A stretch of 64,000 nt of DNA from Sphingomonas naasensis (lineage in GTDB: Bacteria; Pseudomonadota; Alphaproteobacteria; Sphingomonadales; Sphingomonadaceae). The stretch is taken from contig NZ_SRXU01000001.1 of NCBI RefSeq assembly GCF_004792695.1, forward strand, positions 372,001 through 436,000, written 5' to 3'. This document shows positions 16,132-24,515 of the stretch, one piece after another. The notes beneath the pieces were generated by a model, which worked only from the letters and a program-made list of their open reading frames with translations, made no database searches and was not told the DNA's origin. Position numbers and translations under genes: made by a program. Numbering within the stretch: position 1 is the stretch's first letter; every line of letters starts with the position of its first letter.

Positions 16132-16830
16132 TCAGCGTTCCCGTCTGAAAGCCTCAGGGCCAATCGTCCGAACGTCATAAGAGGGGAACTCTCTCACCCA
16201 AGCGGCCCAGTCGGGCCGGTTGCTGTAAACCGGGTAAGGGGCTGATGAGGAGAACTCGACCGGTTGATGGGTTACTGTTACCGAAATTTTCCGCAACCGT
16301 ACGCCCTTACCGAAATGTGCCTCGAGGTCGTCGGGGGCTAGCGGAACCACTGTTCGGGGGTCATTGATATCGGCAAACGAGACTAGGTAGGGGCAGACTA
16401 GCGCGTCCTCACGACCGCAGTTGAGGACGCGGCTCTGCCCACGGCGGGTAGCAATTTCAGCGAGACCAAGAATCCGATCAGGGTTCCGATTGGGCCACTG
16501 GGGCTGGAGGACACGTTCTGGCAGCATCGCCATCGCATCGAGCGATACCAAATTGTTTTCGGTGCGCCCCACGACCAGCGCGAACAGGGTTCCCCTGCCC
16601 GGAAGTTCCACAGGCACCGCCTCACCCCTGAAACGCGGGGAAAAACTGGAAACGAGAGGCACTATCGGCCGAGCCAGCTCGAAAGACCAAACGCGTGAGC
16701 CTGTTCTGATGACGCCGTTGTCGTCAACTTCCACGTCGAGCCGGTAGTTCACCTGGGCCCTCTCGCCGCAAGCGCTCAGCAGCAGAGCTGCCGCCGGGAC
16801 CAGCCTGAGACGCCCGATCAGCATTCCCAT
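16132..16830 (-). CDS. Lower-GC lipoprotein, unknown function
   Basis: A 232-residue protein with a lipoprotein signal (VPAAALLLSACGE, lipidated Cys predicted at about residue 21). I recognise no domain. The mature part is beta-rich, with a VNYRLDVEVDDNGV strand, RGEAVPVELPGRGTLFALVVG, and a C-terminal half with several Pro and Tyr residues. Local GC is visibly lower (around 58 percent over the lines I counted) than in the neighbouring genes, and the gene is bounded by long non-coding gaps. This fits acquisition by transfer. There are two close ATG starts (16830 and 16824), both without a strong ribosome binding site. Function unknown. Confidence 0.7.
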   Translation of the reverse strand: MGMLIGRLRLVPAAALLLSACGERAQVNYRLDVEVDDNGVIRTGSRVWSFELARPIVPLVSSFSPRFRGEAVPVELPGRGTLFALVVGRTENNLVSLDAMAMLPERVLQPQWPNRNPDRILGLAEIATRRGQSRVLNCGREDALVCPYLVSFADINDPRTVVPLAPDDLEAHFGKGVRLRKISVTVTHQPVEFSSSAPYPVYSNRPDWAAWVREFPSYDVRTIGPEAFRRER

Positions 16831-17034
16831 AAAGACAACGTTCCGGTGCTCGCCACGTTCGCCGAGCTATCCGGAAAAGCGCTAAGGTACTGTGAACGGC
16901 GGCGGCTTTTGTGATCCGCTATGGCTATTCGAACCGCCGCAATCGGGGCGTTAGCCGATAGGCAGCTTTATGAGTCTACGGCGTAGTCCCGCCCTGCGCG
17001 CCCTTCCCGCGCGGCCGCTGCAGCAGGCGTGCAA

Positions 17035-17799
17035 TCAACGGATGCTCGCCCGCGCCTCGTCACATTCCTCGCAACCTTCCGCCGATCCGTGGAGAAAGAC
17101 CAGCGGATCCGCCGCGATCCGCGCCACCGCGACACGGATAAGGTCGGCCGCCTCGATCAGCCGCGCCTCGGCATGCCCCACCCGCCCCTCGCGCTGGCGC
17201 CCCTCGGCGCGCAGCCAGTCGTCGGCCAGCGCGAAGTTCTCGCAGCAGCTGTCATTCTCGCCATAGTGCACGCGCGTCCCGTCGGCAGCGGTGTAGTGGA
17301 AGTCGCTGCGATAGGGCGCGCCGCCGATCAGCTCGGCGAGGTGGAGCATCGTATTGGCGTCATGGCCGACGCCGAGCAGTAAGATCTGCCCGCCCGCCTC
17401 GCGGATCCGGTCGATTGCGCTCCCCGGCGCGGTCGGCGGCAGCACGAACGGCCCGCCGGTGATCCATTCGGCCTTGGGGCCGATCGCCGCCACTGCGTCG
17501 AAATGCGCGCTGCGCACCACGCCCGGCTGCTGCCAGAACAGCGCGGGGACAATCCCCAGATCCTCGCGATTGGGCGTGGCGGCGGGATCGAAGGGCTGAT
17601 CGTCCTCGCCGGTCGCCGAAGGCATCGCCAGCGTCCCCTCGGGCCCCAGCGCCTCCCGCAGCGCCGCGATCAGCCCGATCGGACCCCCCGCGACCGGGCG
17701 CACCGCGCGGTAGCTCGAATGGACGAGCAGCACGCCGCCTTCGCGTACCCCGAGTGCGCGAAGCTGCGCGACCAGCTCGTCGCATGTCGTCGATTGCAT
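17035..17799 (-). CDS. AAC(3)-family aminoglycoside-type N-acetyltransferase
   Basis: A 254-residue protein of the AAC(3) antibiotic N-acetyltransferase family, which moves an acetyl group from CoA to an amine such as the 3-amino group of aminoglycosides. Typical blocks are the N-terminal LLVHSSYRAVRPVAGG, GTLAMPSATG, the RSAHFDAVAAIGPKA region, and LLLGVGHDANTMLHLAE. Many chromosomal members are not resistance determinants, so drug activity should not be assumed. The ATG at 17799 follows GCAGGGGGCGG. A Cys-rich tail (GCEECDE) lies near the C-terminus. It is a single gene, with no resistance cassette or mobile element around it. Confidence 0.85.
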   Translation of the reverse strand: MQSTTCDELVAQLRALGVREGGVLLVHSSYRAVRPVAGGPIGLIAALREALGPEGTLAMPSATGEDDQPFDPAATPNREDLGIVPALFWQQPGVVRSAHFDAVAAIGPKAEWITGGPFVLPPTAPGSAIDRIREAGGQILLLGVGHDANTMLHLAELIGGAPYRSDFHYTAADGTRVHYGENDSCCENFALADDWLRAEGRQREGRVGHAEARLIEAADLIRVAVARIAADPLVFLHGSAEGCEECDEARASIR

Positions 17800-18054
17800 C
17801 CGCCCCCTGCCTTGCAAATTAGGATTTCGCCTGCTCCCCTGCCCGCCGGTCGGGCAATTGCCAACCGCGCTCTTTGACACCGTCGATTTTTCCTACAGGT
17901 CGGCGCAACAATATTTCCTGCCCGCGCAACGCGAGAGTCGTTCTACCGCGACTCTTGCGACTCTAGGCCGGCGAAACCCTACAAAACGCCCGTCTGGAAA
18001 TCCTACGCCGTTTTCGCGCTTGACCGCCGCGCCGCAGCCGTGCTCGTCGCCCGG

Positions 18055-18420
18055 ATGCCGATCCTCCTGACCCGCGCCTTGCCGATCCTGCTGCTGATCG
18101 GCTCGAACATCCTGATGACCTTCGCCTGGTACGGGCATCTCAAGTTCAAGGACAAGCCGATGCTCGCGGTGATCCTCGTGAGCTGGGGGATCGCCTTTTT
18201 CGAATATTGCCTCGTCATCCCAGCCAATCGCTGGGGCAGCGACGTCTACTCGCCGGCACAGTTGAAGGGGATGCAGGAAGTGATCACCCTCACCGTGTTC
18301 GTGGTGTTCTCGACCTGGTATCTCGGCCAGAAGATCACGCTGAACCACCTGATCGGGTTCGCGCTGATCGCCGCGGGCGCCTTCTTCCTGTTCCGCGCCC
18401 CGATCGCCGCGGCGGCCTAG
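18055..18420 (+). CDS. DUF486 family four-helix membrane protein
   Basis: A 121-residue integral membrane protein with four predicted helices, matching DUF486: an N-terminal PILLLIGSNILMTFAWYGHL, the NRWGSDVYSPAQLKGMQE loop, and a C-terminal LIGFALIAAGAFFLF helix. The family resembles small drug/metabolite transporters in size and topology, but its substrate is not known. The ATG at 18055 gives a natural N-terminus; a GTG five codons upstream is the alternative. Neither has an obvious binding site. Its TAG stop shares the palindrome CTAG with the stop of the converging DUF1761 gene. Confidence 0.85.
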   Translation: MPILLTRALPILLLIGSNILMTFAWYGHLKFKDKPMLAVILVSWGIAFFEYCLVIPANRWGSDVYSPAQLKGMQEVITLTVFVVFSTWYLGQKITLNHLIGFALIAAGAFFLFRAPIAAAA

Positions 18421-18818
18421 CGCATCAGCCCGAAGATCGCGCCCATCACCAGATAGATGGTGACCCAATAGCCCGCATCGATCAGGAACAGCGATCGCGG
18501 CTGGCGCGAGAACAGATAGTTCACGCCGATCGAGGTGGCGATGAAGCCCACGCCGATGATCGACGCGACCACCAGCGAATAATGCAGCCCCATCGGCGCG
18601 TCATAGGTCGCATAGAGGTGGTCGAGCATGAACGCGGCGATCAGGTTGAGCACGAAGGTGGCGCCGAAGATCAGCGGCATGTTCGCCTGCGCCGCGCTCT
18701 CCGGGGTGATCCCCCGCGCCTTCATCCACGCCTTGCCGAACAACGGCCCGTACCAGAGCCCGCCGACAAGGAAGCCGGCGAGCGCCGCCAGCAGAATCGC
18801 AAGCCAGTGAATTTGCAT
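18417..18818 (-). CDS. DUF1761 family membrane protein
   Basis: A 133-residue protein with four predicted membrane helices. It fits DUF1761: an N-terminal HWLAILLAALAGFLVGGLWYGPLFGKAWM block, the ATFVLNLIAAFMLDHL second helix, and two C-terminal helices ending GAIFGLMR. The function is unknown. The ATG at 18818 follows AAGGGAGGGG. The stop codon overlaps that of the DUF486 gene within a shared CTAG. Confidence 0.85.
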   Translation of the reverse strand: MQIHWLAILLAALAGFLVGGLWYGPLFGKAWMKARGITPESAAQANMPLIFGATFVLNLIAAFMLDHLYATYDAPMGLHYSLVVASIIGVGFIATSIGVNYLFSRQPRSLFLIDAGYWVTIYLVMGAIFGLMR

Positions 18819-18908
18819 CGTCCCCTCCCTTTTCTTCAGGGACGTGAAGCTACGCCGGAAACCCCCGGCTAGCAATTTCGCCAGAAAAGCCTATGTCGCC
18901 CGCCAATC

Positions 18909-20243
18909 ATGGCAACCAAACTCCCCGAGGCCCCCCGCGTAGGGATGGTGTCGCTCGGCTGTCCGAAGAACCTCGTCGACAGCGAACGCATCCTCACCAA
19001 GCTGCGCAGCGACGGCTATGCGATGTCGCCCGATTATCAGGGTGCCGATGTCGTGCTGGTCAACACCTGCGGCTTCCTCGACTCGGCCAAGGAGGAGAGC
19101 CTCGAGGCGATCGGCGAGGCGATCGCCGAGAATGGCCGCGTCATCGTCACCGGCTGCATGGGCAAGGAAGCCGAGGTCATCCGCGCGCGCTTCCCCAATG
19201 TGCTCGCGGTCACCGGCGCGCACCAATATGAGGAAGTCGTCGGCGCGGTGCACGATGCTGCGCCGATGCCGCCCTCGCCCTTCGTCAACCTCGTCCCCGA
19301 TGCCGGGCTCAAGCTGACCCCGCGCCACTACAGCTATCTGAAGATCTCCGAGGGCTGCAACCACCGCTGCGCCTTCTGCATCATCCCGAGCCTGCGCGGC
19401 GACCTCGTCAGCCGCCGCCCCGATGCGATCCTGCGCGAGGCCGAGAAGCTGGTCGAGGCCGGGACGAAGGAGCTGCTGGTCATCAGCCAGGACACCTCGG
19501 CCTACGGCGTCGACATCCGCAAGCAGCCGCGGATGTGGAAGGGTCAGGAAGTGATCCCGCACATGACCGACCTCGCCCGCGAGCTCGGCAAGATCGCGCC
19601 ATGGGTGCGGCTCCACTATGTCTACCCCTATCCGCATGTCGACCAGGTCATCCCGCTGATGGCCGAGGGGCTGATCCTCCCTTATCTCGACATCCCGTTC
19701 CAGCACGCGTCCCCGACCGTGCTTCGCGCGATGAAGCGCCCGGCCAACGAGGCCAAGGTGCTCGAGCGCCTGCGCAACTGGCGCGCGATCGCCCCCGATC
19801 TGACGATCCGCTCGACCTTCGTCGTCGGCTTCCCCGGCGAGACCGAGGCCGACTTCCAATATCTGCTCGACTGGCTCGACGAGGCCCAGCTCGACCGGGT
19901 CGGCGCCTTCCGCTTCGAGCCGGTCGAGGGCGCCCCCGCCAACGACTTGCCCGGCGCGGTGCCCGAAGCGGTCAAGGAAGAGCGCTACGCCCGGATCATG
20001 GCGAAGACCGCGGCGATCTCCGCCGCCAAGCTCCAGGCGAGGATCGGCCGCACGCTCGACGTGATCATCGACGAGGTCGGCGAGGAAGGCGGCGCCACCG
20101 GCCGCAGCCAGGCCGATGCCCCCGAGATCGACGGCGAGGTGTTCCTGCGCGACGCCGGACACCTGAAGCAGGGCGACATCGTCCGCGTCGCAATCGAGGA
20201 CGCCGACGAGCACGACCTCTACGGGGTGCCGGTCTCGGCCTAG
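18909..20243 (+). CDS. rimO: Ribosomal protein S12 methylthiotransferase RimO
   Basis: A 444-residue radical-SAM enzyme that adds a methylthio group to the beta-carbon of the conserved aspartate of ribosomal protein S12. It has the three expected parts. The N-terminal UPF0004 domain has its own Fe-S cysteines (SLGCPKN, NTCGF, TGCMG). The radical-SAM domain has CNHRCAFC near residue 155, and a C-terminal TRAM domain follows the DYRARIM-like linker. The [13 protein letters not shown] and QDTSAYG segments are typical of RimO and not of the tRNA-modifying MiaB. Length is normal. No strong ribosome binding site precedes the ATG. Confidence 0.96.
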   Translation: MATKLPEAPRVGMVSLGCPKNLVDSERILTKLRSDGYAMSPDYQGADVVLVNTCGFLDSAKEESLEAIGEAIAENGRVIVTGCMGKEAEVIRARFPNVLAVTGAHQYEEVVGAVHDAAPMPPSPFVNLVPDAGLKLTPRHYSYLKISEGCNHRCAFCIIPSLRGDLVSRRPDAILREAEKLVEAGTKELLVISQDTSAYGVDIRKQPRMWKGQEVIPHMTDLARELGKIAPWVRLHYVYPYPHVDQVIPLMAEGLILPYLDIPFQHASPTVLRAMKRPANEAKVLERLRNWRAIAPDLTIRSTFVVGFPGETEADFQYLLDWLDEAQLDRVGAFRFEPVEGAPANDLPGAVPEAVKEERYARIMAKTAAISAAKLQARIGRTLDVIIDEVGEEGGATGRSQADAPEIDGEVFLRDAGHLKQGDIVRVAIEDADEHDLYGVPVSA

Positions 20244-20346
20244 GTCTATATCCGGCGGGCAACGGTCCGTCGCGATTCGGAAACATCTCGCGGGATGACG
20301 CCGACGAAGCGCTGGCCTAAGCTCGGCCATCGCTTCCGGAGGTCCA

Positions 20347-21744
20347 ATGTTTCGCACGCCGCTCGCCGCCGCTCTTCTCTTCGCCACGCCCGCCGCTGCG
20401 CAACAGCTCACCCCGGCCGAGATCACCAGGGTCGACGCGATCGTGGCTGACGCGCTGGCGTCGACGCAGGTGCCATCGGCCTCGATCGCGATCGTGCGCG
20501 ACGGCAGGATCGTCTACGCCAGGGCCTATGGTGATCAGGGCCCGGGGATGAAGGCGACCAGCGCCGACGCCAAATACCAGATCGCCTCGATCTCCAAGCA
20601 ATTCACCGCCGCGGCGCTGCTGCTGCTCGAGGACGAGGGCAAGCTCAGCCTCGACGACAAGGTGTCGAAATGGGTGCCGGACATCACCGGCGCCGATCGG
20701 ATCACCGTCCGCCAGCTGCTCAGCCACACCGCCGGCATCCAGGATTATTGGCCGCAGGATTACGACTTCGCCGCGATGGAGAAGCCGGTCACCCCGCAGC
20801 AGATCCTCGATCGATGGGCAAAGAAGCCGCTCGATTTCGAGCCCGGCACCGCATGGCAATACTCGAACACCGGCTATGTCGTAGCCGGCATGATCATCGA
20901 GAAGGCGTCGGGCATGAAGCTGCTCGACTATCTCCAGAAGAAGATCCTCAAGCCGCTCGGCATGCAGGCGATGGACCAGGACTATGCTGTGGGACCGGGC
21001 TTCCCGCAGGGGACGCACCGCTTCGCACTGGGCCCGGTCCGTCCGGCGAAGCCCGCCGCGCATGGCTGGCTCTGGGCGGCGGGCGAACTGGCGATGTCGG
21101 CTGGCGATCTCGCCAAATGGGACATCGCCCGGATCGACCGCAAGATCCTCAGCCCCGAGGATTGGGCGGCGCAGGAGACCGAAGTGAAGCTCGCCGACGG
21201 CAGCGGCACCCGTTACGGCCTCGGCGTCTCGCTCGGCCAGCATGACGGCACCCCTATGGTCGAACATGGCGGCGAGGCGGTCGGCTTCCTCTCGGAGAAC
21301 GTCGTGCTTCCCGAGAAGCGCTTCGCGGTGGTCGCGCTGGTCAATGCCGATTTCGGCGGCGCCCCGGGCGAGATCACGCAGGGGATCACCGAGATCTTCT
21401 ATCCGCCCATGACGACGCAGCCGGCGCAGACGATCGACCAGGCGCGCGACGCGCTCGCGCGTAAACTGTTCGATCAGCTGCGTAGCGGTACGCTCGACCG
21501 CGCGCTGCTCACCGAAGACGCCAATTACTATTTCACGCCCCAGGCGAGCGCGGACTATCGCGACAGCCTCGCCCCGCTCGGCGAGCCGGTGCGCTTCGCG
21601 GCGCTCGGCAAACCACGGCTGCGCGGCGGCTTCGTCAACCGCAATTACGAGATCGTCTATCAGGGCAAACGGCTGGTCGCGATCACCTATGCCGAGCCGG
21701 GTGCCGCAGGAAAATTCGAGCAGTTCCTGGTGCAGCCGCGTTGA
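20347..21744 (+). CDS. Secreted serine hydrolase, class C beta-lactamase/DD-peptidase fold
   Basis: A 465-residue periplasmic protein with an 18-residue signal peptide ending TPAAAQQ. The beta-lactamase-fold domain shows the catalytic SxxK motif as SISK (near residue 84), the YxN motif as YSN (near residue 174), and a third-motif equivalent EHGGEAVGF near residue 305. The last 100 residues form a separate C-terminal region found in many such hydrolases. These enzymes are usually esterases or D-amino-acid peptidases, and true beta-lactamase activity is uncommon. The downstream gene starts within its stop codon, so the two are probably coupled. The AmpR-like regulator in the window lies over 30 kb away, so no link is implied. 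Confidence 0.9.
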   Translation: MFRTPLAAALLFATPAAAQQLTPAEITRVDAIVADALASTQVPSASIAIVRDGRIVYARAYGDQGPGMKATSADAKYQIASISKQFTAAALLLLEDEGKLSLDDKVSKWVPDITGADRITVRQLLSHTAGIQDYWPQDYDFAAMEKPVTPQQILDRWAKKPLDFEPGTAWQYSNTGYVVAGMIIEKASGMKLLDYLQKKILKPLGMQAMDQDYAVGPGFPQGTHRFALGPVRPAKPAAHGWLWAAGELAMSAGDLAKWDIARIDRKILSPEDWAAQETEVKLADGSGTRYGLGVSLGQHDGTPMVEHGGEAVGFLSENVVLPEKRFAVVALVNADFGGAPGEITQGITEIFYPPMTTQPAQTIDQARDALARKLFDQLRSGTLDRALLTEDANYYFTPQASADYRDSLAPLGEPVRFAALGKPRLRGGFVNRNYEIVYQGKRLVAITYAEPGAAGKFEQFLVQPR

Positions 21745-22655
21745 TTCGCGCGGCGCTTTCCGGTTTCGTCTGGCTGGCGCTGGCCCGCGCCAGCGGGACC
21801 GATCCGGAGGCGCAAATGACGCCCGTCGATCCACTCACGGTGCAGGACGACGATTTCGCCCGCCACCGCGATCCCGCCGAATGGAAGGGCCTCGGGGTCA
21901 GCCGAGTCGAGTTTCGCGAAGAGCGCGCGGCGTGGCGGCTATGGCGGATCGCCAACAAGCACCACCATCGCGGGCCGCTGTGGTTCGTGCCGCACGACAA
22001 CGAGAATGCCGGGTTCGAAGCCGGCCTCGAAGCCGTGCGGCGCTGGGGCGGCACGCTGATCGCAGTCGATGCCGGGATCGCCGATGACGGCGTCCGGATG
22101 AACCGCGCGGTCGACTATGGGCGCCCGGTCGATCCCAACCGCAATTTCGACAGCGCGCTTCCCGGCTATGCCCGCCACGTCCTCGCCGATCTGAAGCCCG
22201 GCATGCCGATCATCGCGCTCCACACCAATGGCCGCGGTTTCGACACCGGCGAATCGCGCTGCAACAAATCCGATCCGCCCGGCGGCGGAGTGATCTCGAT
22301 CCGCTATTGCGACGACACGCTGCGGCCCAGCCCGTCGCTCAACCGCGCCTGGCCATGGGACGACGACGACACCGTCGCCTTCGCGACCTTCCGCTCGGGC
22401 GACGCACCTTCCGACGCCTTTTGCCGCGACGAAATGGTCGCAGCGGACTTCAACGTCGTGCAGGAGCGCGTGATCGCGAGCGACCGCTCGCTGTCGAACT
22501 ATGCGGTGCTGCACGGGCTCGACTATCTCAACTTCGAGACGCTCGATCGCGGCGACGGCCCCGAAGGGCTCGCCGAGGGCCGGCGGCGACTGGTCCACAT
22601 CATCGGCCGCGCGCTGGCGATGTGCGCGCCCAAGGTGAAACCGGTCGAGCGCTGA
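21741..22655 (+). CDS. Hypothetical protein with M14 carboxypeptidase-like motifs
   Basis: A 304-residue protein I cannot place firmly. Three motifs appear in the order of M14 metallocarboxypeptidases: an HxxE zinc pair in VPHDNENAG (His85, Glu88), DPNRNFD (Asn133-Arg134-Asn135, like the substrate-binding NRN), and IALHTNG (His161, a possible third zinc ligand). The rest is atypical. A TTG at 21741 overlapping the upstream stop gives a signal-peptide-like N-terminus (MIRAALSGFVWLALARASG). An ATG at 21816 has an excellent GGAGG site but no signal sequence. I list the longer form because the extra stretch has coding-like base use. Co-expression with the serine hydrolase would fit a role in cell-wall peptide handling, but that is inference. 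Confidence 0.65.
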   Translation: MIRAALSGFVWLALARASGTDPEAQMTPVDPLTVQDDDFARHRDPAEWKGLGVSRVEFREERAAWRLWRIANKHHHRGPLWFVPHDNENAGFEAGLEAVRRWGGTLIAVDAGIADDGVRMNRAVDYGRPVDPNRNFDSALPGYARHVLADLKPGMPIIALHTNGRGFDTGESRCNKSDPPGGGVISIRYCDDTLRPSPSLNRAWPWDDDDTVAFATFRSGDAPSDAFCRDEMVAADFNVVQERVIASDRSLSNYAVLHGLDYLNFETLDRGDGPEGLAEGRRRLVHIIGRALAMCAPKVKPVER

Positions 22656-22657
22656 GT

Positions 22658-23521
22658 TCAGCCGGCGATCGCGTCGAGCGCCTTCACCGCCTCGGCCGGC
22701 AGCACCAGATCGCGCGCCGCGAGGTTCTCGCGAAGGTGCGCGCGCGACGAGGTGCCCGGGATCAGCAGAATGTTCGGCGAACGCTGGAGCAGCCAGGCGA
22801 GCGCCACCTGCATCGGCGTCGCGCCCAATCCCGCCGCCACGCTGTCGAGCGCGCCCGACTGGATCGGCGAGAAGCCGCCCAGCGGGAAGAACGGCACATA
22901 GGCGATCCCCGCCTCGGCGAGGCTATCGATCAGCGCATCATCGTCACGGTGCGCGAGGTTATAATGGTTCTGGACGCAGACCACCGGCGCGATGCCCCGC
23001 GCCTCCTCGATCTGTGTCGCCGTGGCGTTGCTGATCCCGAGATGGCGGATCAACCCCTGCCCGCGCAGCCGCGCCAGCCGCTCGAATTGCGGCGCGATCG
23101 TGCCTTCGCTGAGCCCATGGCCGCCATCGCCCATCACCCGCAGATTGACCGCGTGGATGGTCTCGAGCCCGAGGTTGCGCAGATTGTCGTGGACTGCGGC
23201 TTCGATCTCGTCGGGGCTGAATGCCGGCAGCCACGCGCCATCCTCGCCACGCCGCGCACCGACCTTGGTCACCAGCACGAGGCCGTCGGGATAAGGATGC
23301 AGCGCCTCGCGGAGGATCTGGTTGGTGACGTGCGGACCGTAATAATCGCAGGTGTCGATGTGATCGACGCCCGAGGCGACCGCCTCGCGCAGCACCGCGA
23401 TCGCCTCATCGCGATCCCTGGGTGGGCCGAACACACCCGGACCGGCAAGCTGCATCGCGCCGTAGCCGACACGGTTCACGCTGCGGTCGCCCAGTCGCCA
23501 GGTCATCGGAAAATCGGACAT
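22658..23521 (-). CDS. Aldo-keto reductase
   Basis: A 287-residue NADPH-dependent oxidoreductase of the aldo-keto reductase superfamily (TIM barrel). Catalytic-site elements are visible: DTCDYYGPH near residue 55 (Asp and Tyr of the tetrad), LVLVTKVG (Lys), and the HAVNLRVMGDG segment where a His would normally sit. The cofactor end shows LLIPGTSSRAHLREN. The physiological substrate is unknown. It is divergently transcribed from a LysR-type regulator with a 97-base shared promoter region, a classical arrangement in which the regulator controls the reductase. The ATG at 23521 has only a weak GCAGG site; an ATG five codons downstream is the alternative. Confidence 0.9.
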   Translation of the reverse strand: MSDFPMTWRLGDRSVNRVGYGAMQLAGPGVFGPPRDRDEAIAVLREAVASGVDHIDTCDYYGPHVTNQILREALHPYPDGLVLVTKVGARRGEDGAWLPAFSPDEIEAAVHDNLRNLGLETIHAVNLRVMGDGGHGLSEGTIAPQFERLARLRGQGLIRHLGISNATATQIEEARGIAPVVCVQNHYNLAHRDDDALIDSLAEAGIAYVPFFPLGGFSPIQSGALDSVAAGLGATPMQVALAWLLQRSPNILLIPGTSSRAHLRENLAARDLVLPAEAVKALDAIAG

Positions 23522-23618
23522 CGCCTGCACTCCAGTATCGAGACCGGCTCCATCTAGGCCTTGCATCGCCTCGCGATAATCCGGCACAATCAGCACAGGC
23601 TGTACGGACTTTCGGACA

Positions 23619-24515
23619 ATGGATCTCGGCGACCTCGATGCCTTCGTCGTAGTTGCGCGCGCCAGTGGATTCCGTGACGCCGCGCGCGCTACCGGCGCCA
23701 GCGCCTCCGGGCTCAGCGACGCGGTGCGGCGGCTCGAGACGCGGCTCGGCGTGCGCCTGCTCAACCGCACCACGCGCAGCGTCGCGCCCACCGAGGCGGG
23801 CACAAGGCTGCTCGAACGGCTGGGTCCCGCGTTGTCCGAAGTCGAGGCGGCGCTCGACGTGATCAACATCTTCCGCGATCGGCCGGCGGGCACGCTCAAG
23901 CTCAACGTGCCGGTGATCGCCGCGCGGCTGGTGCTTCCCGCGATCCTGCCCGGCTTTCTAGCCGCCTATCCCGAGATCCAGCTCGAGATCATCGCCGAGG
24001 ACAGCTTCGTCGATCTGCTCGCCTCGGGTTGCGATGCCGGCATCCGCTATGACGAGCGGCTCGAGCAGGACATGATCGCGGTGCCGATCGGCCCGCGCGT
24101 CCAGCGCTTCGCCGCGGGGGCCGCGCCCGACTATCTCGCGCGCCGGGGAACGCCTGGGCATCCGCGCGACCTGCTCGCGCATCAGTGCCTGCGCGGGCGC
24201 TTCGCCAATCGCGGGCTGCACGCCTGGGAATTCTCCCGCGACGGCGAGACCGTGCGCGTCGAGCCCAACGGCCCCTTGATCGTCAGCCTCAGCACGGCGT
24301 TCGACTTGCTGATCGCCACGGCGGTCGCGGGCGGCGGAGTCGTCACGTCGTTCGAGGAACTGCTGCGGCCGCATTTCGACAGCGGCGCGCTCGTCCCCGT
24401 CCTCCCAGACTGGTGGGAAAGCTTCTCCGGCCCGTTCCTCTATTATCCCGGCCGCCGGCTCGTCCCCGCGCCGCTGCGCGCCTTCATCGACTATGTGAAG
24501 GCGCACCCCGGCTAG
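23619..24515 (+). CDS. LysR-type transcriptional regulator, divergent from aldo-keto reductase
   Basis: A 298-residue LysR family protein. The winged helix-turn-helix occupies residues 1-60 (FVVVARASGFRDAARATGASASGLSDAVRRLE), followed by the effector-binding domain (TLKLNVPVIAARLVLPAILPGF onwards). The group resembles regulators of small dehydrogenases and reductases. The neighbouring reductase is the likely target, with an unknown small-molecule inducer. The C-terminal stop TAG shares a CTAG palindrome with the stop of the converging glucose dehydrogenase gene. Confidence 0.92.
   Translation: MDLGDLDAFVVVARASGFRDAARATGASASGLSDAVRRLETRLGVRLLNRTTRSVAPTEAGTRLLERLGPALSEVEAALDVINIFRDRPAGTLKLNVPVIAARLVLPAILPGFLAAYPEIQLEIIAEDSFVDLLASGCDAGIRYDERLEQDMIAVPIGPRVQRFAAGAAPDYLARRGTPGHPRDLLAHQCLRGRFANRGLHAWEFSRDGETVRVEPNGPLIVSLSTAFDLLIATAVAGGGVVTSFEELLRPHFDSGALVPVLPDWWESFSGPFLYYPGRRLVPAPLRAFIDYVKAHPG

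Noticed and set aside
16831..17034. Search for a tRNA in the gap before the AAC(3)-like gene (a GTTCGAA-like stretch caught the eye)
   Set aside because: The sequence there reads TATTCGAACCG without an acceptor stem or anticodon arm that pairs.
17035..17799. Acquired aminoglycoside-resistance cassette
   Set aside because: Base composition matches the host, there is no integron site, transposase or flanking repeat, and chromosomal AAC(3)-like genes often have other roles.
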